Positions 38,294 through 48,387 of a stretch of DNA of 64,000 nucleotides are shown in pieces; position 1 is the stretch's first letter; each line of letters starts with the position of its first letter. The stretch comes from Plasmodium malariae (lineage: Eukaryota; Apicomplexa; Aconoidasida; Haemosporida; Plasmodiidae): assembly GCF_900090045.1 (NCBI RefSeq), contig NC_041787.1, positions 124,001 to 188,000 of the forward strand, in the 5' to 3' direction. A program made the position numbers and the translations under genes. The notes below the pieces were generated by a model. It was not told where the DNA came from and did no database searches. It worked only from the letters and a program-made list of their open reading frames with translations.

Positions 38294-39799
38294 ATGGAAA
38301 AAAGGAACGACATTATTCAAGAAAGCAGTGAGAAAAAAACAGCAATTAAAATTGATAATTATAAAATAAATAAAAATGGAAAATGCGCAGATATTTTAAA
38401 AGATAGAAAAAGTGATAATATACCAAGTAAAGATATTTTAATAGAAGAAAACCTTAAACATTTTGAAATAAATGAAGAAAAAGAAGATAATTGCGGAGAT
38501 AATATTCAAAAAAGGGAATGTATAAATATTAGTACTGCATATACCTATAATGAAGTTAGTTCAAATGAAAATATAGGTACATATGACGAAAAAAAAGATA
38601 ATAATTTAAATGAAAATGAAAGAAAAATGAAGAATTTTGAAGGTAGAGAAATGGAAGTGGACCTTTTAAATGGAAAGAAAAGTGAAATAGATAAATTAAA
38701 TCAAAATGAGGTAAACGAAGAGAAGGAAAATGAGGTAAACAAATTGAAGGAGATTGAGATGAACCAAATGAAGCAAGATGAAATTAATCAAATGAAGCAA
38801 GATGAAATGAACCAAATGAAGCAAGATGAGGTAAACCAGATGAAGCAAAACAAAAATGGAACTGAGGATTTAAACAAAAACGAGAACTTGAAGGACTATT
38901 ATAAAAATATGCCAACTGTTATAATTGTAATCGGCATGGCAGGTAGTGGAAAAACTACTTATGTTGGATCGTTGTATAACTATTTAAAAGTAGAAAGAAA
39001 AAAAAAAGTGTATACAATGAATTTAGATCCCGCAGTCAAATATGTGCAATACCCAATAAACATAGATATAAGAGACAGCATAAAATATCATGAAGTGATG
39101 AAGGAATATAAACTAGGACCTAATGGTGCTATAATGACATGTTTAAATTTATTTGCTACTAGATTTGACAAAGTTATTGAAATATTAGAAAAAAGAAAAC
39201 ATAAATTACACTATATAATTGTTGATACACCAGGACAAATCGAAGTATTTAATTGGTCAGCTAGCGGTAATATTATTTTAGAAACATTATCAGTTAGTTT
39301 CCCGGTTGTTATTAATTATATTATTGATACCGTCAGATGTGAAAGGCCAATTACTTTTATGTCAAACATGCTTTATGCATGTAGTGTTTTATACAAATCA
39401 AGATTACCCTTTTTAGCTTGCTTTAATAAAATTGATATCATCAAACATGATAAATGCATTGAATGGATGAAAAATTACGATAGTTTTAATGAAGATGTTT
39501 TAAATGATGAAAGCTATATGGCTAGCTTTAGTAGATCATGCGCTTTAATGATTAATGAATTTTACGAAGGAATAAAGACTACAGGTATATCCTCAAAAAC
39601 AAATGAAGGATTCAATAGTATTTTAAAAAATTTAGAATATCTGAAAGAAGAGTATATTAACGAGTACGTATCTTCCATTGAAAAACAAATGAAAAAAGTA
39701 AAAAAGAAAAAGGAAAAGAATGTTAAATTGAAAATGGAATCTTTATTATTTGAGAAGCAAAAGGATTTAACTGTTTCAAAAAACAAAAGTACATATTAA
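38294..39799 (+). CDS. GPN-loop GTPase 1 (XPA-binding protein 1 homologue)
   Basis: GPN1 (yeast Npa3) is a cytosolic GTPase needed for RNA polymerase II assembly and nuclear import. The product has 501 residues from ATG 38294; the frame opens earlier but without an ATG. Residues 1-205 are a Lys/Glu/Asn-rich extension absent from yeast and human proteins; it includes four near-identical octads around 'MNQMKQDE'. The GTPase domain begins at about 206: Walker A 'GMAGSGKTT' (214-222), 'NLDPAV', the diagnostic Gly-Pro-Asn triplet at 275-277 ('LGPNGAI'), 'DTPGQIE' (311-317) and 'NKID' (378-381). The C-terminal end is a Lys-rich helix. GPN1 is favoured over GPN2/3 because of the overall length of the domain and the C-terminal tail. 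Single exon; tail-to-tail with the kinase gene. Confidence 0.92.
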   Translation: MEKRNDIIQESSEKKTAIKIDNYKINKNGKCADILKDRKSDNIPSKDILIEENLKHFEINEEKEDNCGDNIQKRECINISTAYTYNEVSSNENIGTYDEKKDNNLNENERKMKNFEGREMEVDLLNGKKSEIDKLNQNEVNEEKENEVNKLKEIEMNQMKQDEINQMKQDEMNQMKQDEVNQMKQNKNGTEDLNKNENLKDYYKNMPTVIIVIGMAGSGKTTYVGSLYNYLKVERKKKVYTMNLDPAVKYVQYPINIDIRDSIKYHEVMKEYKLGPNGAIMTCLNLFATRFDKVIEILEKRKHKLHYIIVDTPGQIEVFNWSASGNIILETLSVSFPVVINYIIDTVRCERPITFMSNMLYACSVLYKSRLPFLACFNKIDIIKHDKCIEWMKNYDSFNEDVLNDESYMASFSRSCALMINEFYEGIKTTGISSKTNEGFNSILKNLEYLKEEYINEYVSSIEKQMKKVKKKKEKNVKLKMESLLFEKQKDLTVSKNKSTY

Positions 39800-40590
39800 A
39801 AAAAAAAAAAAAAAGAGACATGTGTTTTATTGTAGTCATGTATCCTTTTTCCTCGCTGAAGATATTCATCTTCCATTACAGAAAAATTTCGTTAAAAAGG
39901 AATTACAATTTTTGCGCAAAACTCCTTTTTATATGTCAAACAATGGTAATAAAGGAAGTAGAAGTATAGGGGGTATATATATACATATATATTTTTTTGT
40001 AATAGTAGTAATACTTTTTTTTTTTTTTTTTTATTTCAATAAGACACAGTTTGACAGGAAATTTTTAAACTGGTAAAATGTAACCTGCGTAATTCATTAA
40101 TAAAATTAAAAAAGTAATTTATTTGTTTAATTATATTATTCTGTATATCTATCAGAAGAAAAAACATAATTTGTATCTTAATAATTTTTTATATAGCATA
40201 TGTTATTATTAATTTTGAATTCACATTAATACCCTTTTTATTTCACACATGCGTATGTATTAATTTAGTGTAACTCTCAAAACTTTTTCGTATACGCTTT
40301 AAATTTTTTAATAAAAAATATGTAATAATATACCTTTTTAAATTATTTCTGCAAATCTAGTAATACTAATGAAATGCATTTTTTTTTACTCGTTATCATA
40401 ACATAAAATGATATTTTTGTCCTTTTAAAAAATTAATAAATACATTAATTTATTCTTTACAAATTTATATTCAAATTAAATATCGAAAACGATTATTATT
40501 TAACTTTTTCTTTCTTTTTTTTGTTGAATTGTAATTGGAAAAACTTTTTTTTTAAACTTTTCGAGTAATTCCTCGGTTGTGAATGTGGTG

Positions 40591-40623
<33 letters not shown>

Positions 40624-40986
40624 AAAAAAATAAAAAAACTAAAAGAAAAAATCACAAAAACAGTTATGCATACTTATAGTAAATTTGAATGTGCATTCAT
40701 CACATTATTATTATAAATATAAATCTTGAAAAAGGGGGAATAATATTCACATTTGTGAATGTTTACTATAGCAGAAGGAACATTTACTTCATTTAATAAA
40801 CGTTAACTAGAACTATTAATTAGAAGAATAGATTAGGCATGCGCTATTCTATGTTCTGTTTGTTTCCTTTGTTTTTTATGTTTTATTTTTTTTATTTTGT
40901 TTTTTTTATTTTGTTCTTTCTATTTTGTATTTTCTAGTTTGTTTTTCTTATTTTATTTTGTTTGTTTTATTTTATTTTTTTTTTTC
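39800..40986. other. Intergenic, 3' of GPN1
   Basis: Poly(A) follows the GPN1 stop. An open frame at 39822-40076 and an overlapping 43-codon ATG frame at 39838-39969 are G+C-richer at first but dissolve into TA and T runs; neither is supported. A 28-bp poly(A) lies at 40592-40619. T-rich DNA with TTTTATTT-type repeats fills 40860-40985. Confidence 0.5.
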
Positions 40987-41389
40987 CTATTTAGTTCTCT
41001 CCTCTTTTATTTCTTTATTTTCCTCTTTTATGCTTTTCATTTTTTCTGATATTTTTAGTTCTATTCTGTTACAGCCATTTTCAATCTAAATAATAAATGA
41101 GTTTTTTTTTGTTTCACATACTTCATTCATAAATATATTTATTCTTTTTTTATCATTTTATTGTAGTCATATCTTTACGCATTTTGTTTTTTCATCTTAT
41201 TCTTACTTTAACCTAATTAATTGTGATATTAATCTCTTTCAATTTCTGCATTTTCTTAAATCGTTAATTTAGGTATTATTAGTTCTAAATTCTTTGAATG
41301 CTACTACTATTACTTTATCTCATCCTATTTGTTCAATAATATCAGTTTCATTCAGTTTTACTACACCTTTAATTTTTACTTCTTTTTTT
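40987..41389 (-). pseudogene. Possible decayed coiled-coil-type gene
   Basis: One minus-strand frame of about 134 codons reads like a charged Plasmodium protein but holds around eight stops. The best piece is the last 32 codons ('RIELKISEKMKSIKEE'), preceded by TTATTATTTAG, which could be an acceptor for a terminal exon. Another open piece is 'VKLNETDIIEQIG'. Stop density is only modestly below chance, so this may be A-rich noise. Confidence 0.2.
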
Positions 41390-41800
41390 TTTTATTTTTC
41401 CCATTTATCACCATTCTAATTATGTAAGATGGACGAATTAGAATTAAAGAATATCCTAAGTTATAAGAGTATATTTTACCTGTGTTTAATAAATTTACTC
41501 CTTTTTATTTTTATAAAATTAAACTACATATTTATCTTTTTAGACAGAAATTAATTCAAATTAAAGTGATAATTTTAAAAACCCTTCTTCCCTTTATGTG
41601 CCTATAAAAAATTTGTGCAGATATGTAACAAATTTATATGTCCACCTTGAAGCCAAAATTATAAACATTGCTGTATGTTTTAAAGTATTTTATAGTCTCT
41701 CCTTTATGTAAAAATTGGTTTTCAACAAATAACTTTAAATCCATATCAATAATTCTTCAAACGTAGTCATAGTCGTTTGTAATAATATACCAATGTACAA

Positions 41801-41888
<88 letters not shown>

Positions 41889-41917
41889 TTATATATATAT
41901 ATATATATGTATATATG
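41801..41917. repeat. (TA)n microsatellite
   Basis: About 110 bp of nearly pure TA repeat with a few interruptions. The minus-strand frame through it, reading Ile-Tyr repeats, is not a gene. Confidence 0.9.
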
Positions 41918-42048
41918 CATGTGTATACATTTTTATGTGTCAAAGTTTCCTAGAAAGTTAGTGTTTCTCTAATATCATTATGCTACAATGTTATACGATT
42001 ATAATGTTTGCTCCTTTATTGATATTTATTCCTTTTCACGGATTTTAA

Positions 42049-42939
42049 TTATACGGTAATACATGGCATCATATTTGAAAATTCCAAATTTGTATTTTCT
42101 CTTCTGCTTATATTATATCTAGTAATAACTTCCAGCCGTTCTAAAGTGTTTAACGATAATAAATTAGAAATTATATTAACTAACTTCGCGGAGTAAACTG
42201 ATGAAATATTGTTGGTAATATAATTTTTATAATTCTTATCTTCAAAAAGTAAAATCATATCATTCATATTATTAGCAGCAAAGGGAGAAGACAATGTAGC
42301 TAATTCATATAATATACAACCAACTTGAAATAAATCACTTAATTTATTAGTTTTTTTTAATTTTATAGATTCATAACTTAAAAAATTTAATGTTCCCAAG
42401 TTATTATTTGATCCTTTTTGTGATATACCAAAATCTCCTATCTTAATTTCATTATCTTTGATAAATATATTAGTACTCTTTAAATCACCGTGTATTATTC
42501 CATTTTTATGAATTGAACTTAACCCATTTAAAATTTGATTGAAAATATTAAATATTTCCCTTTCTGTGTATATTTCATTGTTCATTTTCCTTCTTAAAAT
42601 ATCTGAATGTAAATCACCTTGGCTACAAAATTCGATTATGAAAGATAAAGAATTGTTTTCTTTAATAAAATCGATAATCTTAACAACATTTTCACAATTT
42701 TCCAATTTCTTCATTATATATAGCTCATTCATATATTTCTTTAAATCATTTTCACTTATTCCATATATGTCATAAACCTTTGAAATAAATGATTCTCCTG
42801 TATCCTGTGATTTTATTAAATGTATTTCACTATTTGATGTCAAGATATCTAAAACTGTCTCGAATTTGTATCCATAATTCATATATACTTTGTGTTTCTC
42901 ATCTGTGCTACTAATGGATGGCAATAACAAAGGTAGCAT
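42049..42939 (-). CDS. Divergent NEK-like serine/threonine protein kinase
   Basis: 296 residues from the ATG at 42939, just downstream of A-rich DNA whose minus-strand reading is poly-Phe. It is a compact kinase domain with almost no extensions. Visible elements: Lys54 ('FISKV', VAIK equivalent), Glu72 of helix C, 'HGDLKSTN' (150-157; HRD replaced by His-Gly-Asp, but catalytic Asp152, Lys154 and Asn157 kept), 'GDFG' (168-171), 'SYE' in place of APE (188-190) and Asp202. The ATP-binding loop has no glycine ('DILTSNSEIHLIK'). The N-to-C pattern and 'VGCILYELATLSSPF' resemble NIMA-related kinases. From memory, P. falciparum NEK3 is an atypical NEK lacking the glycine triad and lies in the equivalent region, so orthology is likely but unproven. 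The catalytic residues suggest activity. Upstream 'TTTTAG' at the ATG leaves open a further 5' exon. Confidence 0.8.
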   Translation of the reverse strand: MLPLLLPSISSTDEKHKVYMNYGYKFETVLDILTSNSEIHLIKSQDTGESFISKVYDIYGISENDLKKYMNELYIMKKLENCENVVKIIDFIKENNSLSFIIEFCSQGDLHSDILRRKMNNEIYTEREIFNIFNQILNGLSSIHKNGIIHGDLKSTNIFIKDNEIKIGDFGISQKGSNNNLGTLNFLSYESIKLKKTNKLSDLFQVGCILYELATLSSPFAANNMNDMILLFEDKNYKNYITNNISSVYSAKLVNIISNLLSLNTLERLEVITRYNISRRENTNLEFSNMMPCITV

Positions 42940-42966
42940 TCTAAAATAAATAGCAGAAAAAACGTG

Positions 42967-43072
42967 GCAAAAAAAAAAATAAAAAAAGAGAAAAAGGAAA
43001 AAACAACAAAAAGGAAAAAAAACACAAAGAAACAGAAAAAATAAAATAAAAAACAAGACAAAAAAAAAAAAA

Positions 43073-43109
<37 letters not shown>

Positions 43110-43175
43110 AAAAAAAAAAAAAGGAAAAAAAAAAAAAAAAAAAGTAAAAAAAAAAAAAAAAAAAATACAAAAAAA
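42967..43175. repeat. A-rich low-complexity tract
   Basis: About 210 bp of A runs broken by single G, C or T bases, immediately 5' of the kinase start on the minus strand. It generates long spurious poly-Phe frames on that strand. Probably 5' untranslated or promoter DNA, or an intron if the kinase has an upstream exon. Confidence 0.75.
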
Positions 43176-44512
43176 AAGTAAAAATATAAAGGTTTAGCAA
43201 AAACAAAGTATTTTAAATATTCTGTCCCTGAACTAATAAACTGGATATTCAAAGAGGGGAAAAAAAAAGGATTGACTGATAATTCAGCCAAAATTAATAT
43301 AACTAACTTATAACACTTCTAAAAGTGTTTATAATATTATATTAATATTGAAACAAAAACAAATTATAAGGAAGGATTATTTAATAATTTTTAACAATAA
43401 ATAAAGTTATTATCTTTTAATTTAATTTAAAATGAAATTAAAAAAAAAAATATAAAAAAAATTAAGAGGTAATAATAAACGAACCCAGTGAAGATAAAAA
43501 TGTAAAGAGCATAGTGATCATAAAAATGCAAAAAATAAAAAAAAGGTATAAAATTATGAAAAAATAATAATATGCACTATGAGAATACATTAATCGTCAT
43601 GCACAAATTCATGTCTTATGTAGTGTATAATTTAATAACTTATTTCCAATTAATAAGGTATCACTAATTTTATTTATTATTTTTTATTTCTCGCTCATTT
43701 ATTGCACTTCTGTCTTTGAAAGGAATAAGAGAATAGTAATTAGACTGAATTAATGCGTAATTATACATTTATATCTTTTAATACGGTAAAAGTAAATTGT
43801 TTGTAGACACTTAAATTTTAATTTGTCCGCAATTATACTTTATTAGGTAAATGGTAAAAATATTACCATTCTCAAATAGAAAATTATTTATCTTTTATAT
43901 TTTTCTTAAACAGTACTTTGTACTTGAATCTTATAATATATAGTAATGATTCTATAACGAATCTAAGAATATATATATCATTTTCATGAAATTTTTATAT
44001 AAAATTTATCAATTAAAGAGTTTACGTTTTTAATTACATAACAGTGAAAAAAAAGAAAATACTAATATACTAAAAAATATTGCTAACAAGTGAATATTCA
44101 AAAATGATAAAAAAAAAAAATAATAATAATACATAAATATATTAATTAATAAATAAAGTAAAACTTTTCTATAAAAATTCACCTTTTATAATTTTGAAAA
44201 AGTTTAACTTAAACTACTTCGGAAAAATGTCAAACATTGAAATATCCCGAAAAAATGAAATAAATTAAGAACATAGAAGTTAAAAAGCTTAGAAATTGCA
44301 ATTTAAATTAATTCCATTATTTATACTTAAAATTAAAATTCCTTTGGAGTTCTATAGAGTTGCCTATAGTATTACACAAATGCTCACACGTTTCCCTGTA
44401 TTAACTAAATATTACATTAAATCATTGTTTCCTTTTTTTCTTCCGTTCTACTTTCTTTTTTTTTTTATATGACCGCAATACTCAAAAATTAACATCGTTA
44501 AATAAGTACTTA
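43176..44512. other. Intergenic
   Basis: Between the kinase 5' side and the membrane-protein 3' side. A short open segment at 43200-43291 (minus, 'LNIQFISSGTEYLKYF') lies downstream of an acceptor-like CCCCTCTTTGAATATCCAG and could be a lost kinase 5' exon; not supported further. Confidence 0.4.
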
Positions 44513-44715
44513 TTATATAAATTTATTCTTGTTAATTATTTTTAGTGGGTTTTTCCTTTTTTTTTTCTTTTTCATACTATGTGTTTTCCTTCTCTGTATT
44601 AGATAGGATAATGCTTCTTTATCTTTGTTTTTGTTAGCTGGTAATGTATTTCCGCTAAGAATGCTATTCTTTTTCTGAATAAAATAGATTAGTTCTTGTT
44701 CTTTCTTTAGTTCCT
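44513..44715 (-). CDS. Coding-like continuation, probably 3' exon of the four-helix membrane protein
   Basis: A 67-codon open segment in the same frame as the upstream membrane-protein ORF, separated from it by about 40 bp that hold three in-frame stops. Residues are balanced and polar ('KEQELIYFIQKKNSILSG', 'KEALSYLIQRRKTHSM') with a Lys-rich end. A 75-bp phase-1 intron (GT at 44775, AG at 44701) would join the two, giving a basic cytosolic tail, but the acceptor context is purine-rich and unusual. Otherwise it is a relic of a longer tail or an independent exon. Confidence 0.35.
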
Positions 44716-44752
44716 TATCTCATTATTCCTCCTTAAATTTTATTTTGTTCTC

Positions 44753-45325
44753 TTAATGGTTCCTTTCCTTCGCACTTTCCATTTTTATAAGTTTCAGACT
44801 ATTTTGTTCACTAAAAGAATATGCCATTTTATTCATATTAAATGAATGTTTTTCATTTTCCTTCTCCTTTGGAAGAGATTTCATTAAATTAGTAAACCTT
44901 TGAGCATGATATATGGCAAAAATGTTAAACAATGTTGAAAGAATGCAAAAAGAAATAATTAAAAAAGAAAGGGAATAAAAAAAATCACTATTAGGTATAT
45001 ATTTTTCCCAATATTCCATGTTCCACGTTGATATTCTAAATATATTGTAAAAATTAGAAAAAGTAATCAAAAAATTTAACATTATATCAATGTAAACTGT
45101 TCCTATATATATTTGAGCATGAACGACGGACGGCTTATTTGAGACTATTCCAAAATATCCAAAAAACATAAAGAGTAAAGACAGTAAGGTAAAGCAGCTA
45201 AATGCTAATATATCAAGTACTATTAATACTATTTTTATAAAATTACAAAATAAAGATATCATGTAATACAGTACAGCTCTTTTTCTAGTATCACTATACA
45301 TAGCTCCATTCTGAATAGAATGCAT
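44753..45325 (-). CDS. Conserved-type multi-pass membrane protein, unknown function
   Basis: 190 residues from ATG 45325 to TAA. Four hydrophobic helices are visible: about 20-45, 42-63 (the first two nearly continuous, 'LIVLDILAFSCFTLLSLLF'), 72-97 ('IYIGTVYIDIMLNFLITF') and 113-139 ('FFYSLSFLIISFCILSTLF'), with both ends polar. The N-terminus carries a short basic segment ('DTRKRA') and the tail is Lys/Glu/Ser-rich. No signal peptide, so the first helix serves as anchor. No family motif is recognised; the tetraspan layout alone does not show function. A stop lies three codons upstream of the start region, with a possible acceptor (ATATAG), so a 5' exon is not excluded. Coding-like sequence continues beyond the stop and is listed separately. 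Confidence 0.7.
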   Translation of the reverse strand: MHSIQNGAMYSDTRKRAVLYYMISLFCNFIKIVLIVLDILAFSCFTLLSLLFMFFGYFGIVSNKPSVVHAQIYIGTVYIDIMLNFLITFSNFYNIFRISTWNMEYWEKYIPNSDFFYSLSFLIISFCILSTLFNIFAIYHAQRFTNLMKSLPKEKENEKHSFNMNKMAYSFSEQNSLKLIKMESAKERNH

Positions 45326-45437
45326 TCTTCCTTTCTATATATGTAAAAACAAAAAAATAAAAAAATTAGAGTTAAAAACAATAATAAATAAAGAAATAAG
45401 AAAATTATTTATTATTATTAAAATTCATATAGCATTA

Positions 45438-45479
<42 letters not shown>

Positions 45480-46581
45480 GTAACTACTACTGTTAGAAAC
45501 GCTCAAAGGATTGTATTTCATTTAAAAAGATACAAAAAAAAAAATTAAATAGAATAAAATACAAATAAACATATGAAAAAATAAAAATGGAAAAATATAA
45601 CTCATCTATGGATTAATAATAGGAATAAAAGTAATAGGTAAAAATTTAATAAAAATTAATTATACAAATGCCCATATGTAAAAATTTGTTTCTCAGTGCA
45701 ACGTTCTCTATGGTTCATATTATAAAACAGAATAAAACCATGAAGTTATATAATATTCCTACAAAAATATGTTACTACTTGTGATTTCTTAACATTACAT
45801 ATTACTTAACCCGGATTATAAATTTTTTTTCATAATAAAATCATTAAAATGTTCATGTAATTAGTACAATTAACTTAATCCATTAGTATTTTCACACATT
45901 ATATACATATTGCTCTTCTTAAAAACTTTTACAAAACAATAATTGTATATTTTCGAATACTTTTTAATACGTGTTTTTCAAGATATTTTCATTAAACAAC
46001 GGCTATTTCGTAATATCGTCATAGATATATGTCGGTTAAAAAACAAAAAAACAGAAAAAAAAATTTACATACAAGAAGAAAATGAAAAACATTCTTAAAC
46101 GTTATACTTTCATAAAGGCTGATTTTTTTTTATGATTAAAAGGGCTATTTAATAGCTTGTAGTAAAATATTTTTTTTTTTTTTTTTTTTTTTTTAACTAG
46201 CCACAAACTATATCTTGTCTGCACATTTTTCATAACCCCATAAATAAGCTATCTCTTAATTTTTGCTCATCTCATTTTAAAATTTTAAATAATCCTACTT
46301 CTTTATTTTAAAAGGAGAAAACGAAAAATAAAGAATTTGTATTCCTACAATATGTTATTTAATTTTTTGAAAAAAGAAGTTTTCCCCTTATATCAAATAT
46401 ATAATAATTATTAAATGGAAAAATATAAAAGAATATATATTTTTTCTTGTTTTCACTCTTTGTATACTTCAATATATCAAATTTGATAAAAACCATTTTA
46501 TATATGTTTAATAATGCATTTCTGCGTATTGCAATAACTTTACAATTACTTCTTCTTTAATATTTCTGAATCCCAAGAACA
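45326..46581. other. Intergenic
   Basis: Upstream region of the membrane-protein gene. A (TA)n run at about 45447-45474 and a T tract at about 46170-46193; no coding segment supported. Confidence 0.5.
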
Positions 46582-46689
46582 CTATAATTGCGCATCATAG
46601 TTTGCAATTTCTGCTAACATAGAAAAGAAAGGTGACAAAAAAATATCTTTAGACCCCTCAGATAGGTACGTTCCAGCAACATAATACCC

Positions 46690-46727
<38 letters not shown>

Positions 46728-47009
46728 GGGTGTGCCTATTTATTCAAATAAAAACTCCGTTATTGTTCAACTTTTGTGCTGTGACTTATGCAATGCCCCC
46801 CTTTTACCCAATACATAAAAACAAAACTCACAACGCCTATAAATAGCATTACATACATTTCCTAAATTCTCTAATATAAATAAATTATTTCTGTTGAATG
46901 GTATTCCTCGAAACATATTTTTTATATTTTTTAAAAAACCTGTAATAAAAAACCTTTTTATATCAATATAAAAAGAATGAACACTCCAAACTATGCATCG
47001 GTGTCTCAT
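46582..47009 (-). CDS. Candidate small two-exon protein with CxxC motif
   Basis: Two G+C-richer open segments on the minus strand. The first, ATG 47009 down to a TGA at 46767, is 80 codons: basic, with a hydrophobic N-terminus that could be a mitochondrial or organellar presequence and 'RRCEFCFYVLGKRG' near the end. The second, 46689-46582, is 35 codons plus TAG with clearly protein-like content ('SPFFSMLAEIANYDAQL'). They are separated by a TA microsatellite with an AATAG acceptor at 46738. Donors GTATTG and GTAAAA follow the CxxC, but neither matches the phase of that acceptor exactly; a weaker GTTTTG or GTCACA donor would. 'RCxxC..V..KRG' resembles the first half of organellar ribosomal protein bL36, but the rest does not fit. 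The gene is likely real; splicing and identity are unresolved. Confidence 0.45.
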
Positions 47010-47029
47010 TTATTATACTATAAATATCT

Positions 47030-47037
<8 letters not shown>

Positions 47038-47104
<67 letters not shown>
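47038..47104. repeat. (TA)n followed by T tract
   Basis: About 50 bp of TA repeat directly followed by a run of T, between the small CxxC gene and the COX19 3' end. Confidence 0.85.
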
Positions 47105-47169
47105 CTATGACACCAATTCTCATTAATTTTAACAAAACTTTTTATAAATATTACTCTTTTAAATAAATT

Positions 47170-47787
47170 TTATTTTCGAAAAAGAAGATCTTTTTTTTTT
47201 TTTTTATCTAATAAGACTTTTATGTACTCCTTTCCAGCTAAATAACCAATTTCTTCCTTTCGCTTTATTGCTATTTTTTTTTCCTCATTTCTTTCACTCA
47301 CTTCTGAATTTAAATTTTCTTCAGATATATTTTTATTAATGCTATCTAAAAGCAAAAATTCCACTTCATTCGTTTCCTTTACATCTTCCTCCTTTCTATT
47401 ATTGTTTTGTTTAAAAATTCCCGTTATATATGTTTCATTTTTATTTATATTATTCTCATTACTCAATTTTTCCTTTGATAAATTTTCCGTTTTTTCATTG
47501 TACGTATTATAACTGTATACATCCTTAAAATATTTTAATCTACTTTCATGATTTATTTCATTTTCAGAAAAACCTAAATCATTCAAACTCTGCTTTTCAA
47601 GTAAATTTCTGTCCATTCTACATATAAAATATTCTTTAGAATATTCTCTACAACTTATATGGTCATTATTATGTTCTTTTAAGCATTTTAAGTAATTATT
47701 TTTTATTGATGTGCATTCACTATTATGATCTAAGAGAAAACTCCCCCTTTCTGGCTTCTTAACAATAATTCTTTTTTTGTCCATCAT
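47170..47787 (-). CDS. Cytochrome c oxidase assembly protein COX19 homologue
   Basis: COX19 is a small twin-CX9C protein of the mitochondrial intermembrane space that acts in copper delivery to cytochrome oxidase. The first 75 residues match the family closely: 'PERGSFLLDHNSEC', then CX9C ('CTSIKNNYLKC'), then a second CX9C ('CREYSKEYFIC'), then 'RMDRNLLEKQSLNDLGF'. All four cysteines that form the two disulfides are present. Usual length is about 90-100 residues; this protein has 205 because of a Glu/Asn/Lys-rich C-terminal extension without recognised domain. Two consecutive ATGs begin the frame. No cleavable presequence is expected, since import uses the oxidative Mia40-type route in other eukaryotes. 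Single exon, flanked by minus-strand neighbours. Confidence 0.92.
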   Translation of the reverse strand: MMDKKRIIVKKPERGSFLLDHNSECTSIKNNYLKCLKEHNNDHISCREYSKEYFICRMDRNLLEKQSLNDLGFSENEINHESRLKYFKDVYSYNTYNEKTENLSKEKLSNENNINKNETYITGIFKQNNNRKEEDVKETNEVEFLLLDSINKNISEENLNSEVSERNEEKKIAIKRKEEIGYLAGKEYIKVLLDKKKKKDLLFRK

Positions 47788-48195
47788 ATTATATTTTTAG
47801 AAAATTCATATCATTTTTCGTACTTTATAAGGAACATTTAAGATTTCCCATTATCCTTAGAATATTCTATCCACTTAAAAAATATTATATCTACACTATT
47901 TCATTTAACCTTTTTCGATAAAAATACTCGCATACGTAAATGTATATAAATATACACATATAACCAACTAATAAATAGATCCAATTAACTTCTTTAGCAA
48001 GCCAACAGTGTTATGTATAATATAAAAAAAAAACATTTCAGCATCATTTGATATATTAAATGCATACTATTTTCTTAAAAGCCTTTTCTTTTCTATAAAA
48101 TAAATACTAATATGTAATAATAATAATAAAATGCTTAAAAAAAAATTTCACATAATATCTTTATTACGTTAAGTTTTACTGTGAAATTATTTTTT

Positions 48196-48387
48196 TTATT
48201 TTTTATATCTCCACAGAGCAGAAAAATTAAATTGCTTAAAATTGTTTACTATAAACAAAAAAAATAATATAACGAAATAAAGGAATAACCAAAAGAAATC
48301 GAAAAATAAAAAAGTAATGAAATTTTTTTTCTTAAATATACATATAAAAAAAAACAAATTTTCGTAACTTTTTTGGTAAATTTTCAT
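48196..48387 (-). CDS. Small hypothetical membrane ORF
   Basis: 63 residues from ATG 48387; the frame is open ten codons further upstream without an ATG. Polar/basic N-terminus, one long hydrophobic segment rich in Phe ('FWLFLYFVILFFLFIV') and a basic C-terminus ending 'SALWRYKK'. Small single-helix mitochondrial or ER subunits look like this, but Phe-rich helices also come free from T-rich DNA. It could be the last exon of a spliced gene, since AG dinucleotides precede the frame. Confidence 0.3.
   Translation of the reverse strand: MKIYQKSYENLFFFICIFKKKNFITFLFFDFFWLFLYFVILFFLFIVNNFKQFNFSALWRYKK

Noticed and set aside
39822..40076. 84-codon plus-strand frame after GPN1, with a hydrophobic C-terminal half
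   Set aside because: The hydrophobic part comes from TA and T runs, and no small membrane-protein family fits; probably GPN1 3' untranslated DNA.
41735..41920. 61-codon minus-strand frame of Ile-Tyr repeats
   Set aside because: Translation of a TA microsatellite.
42940..43291. N-terminal extension of the kinase frame and an overlapping frame, both rich in Phe
   Set aside because: They read through an A-rich tract on the minus strand and start at TTG; the kinase starts at the ATG at 42939.
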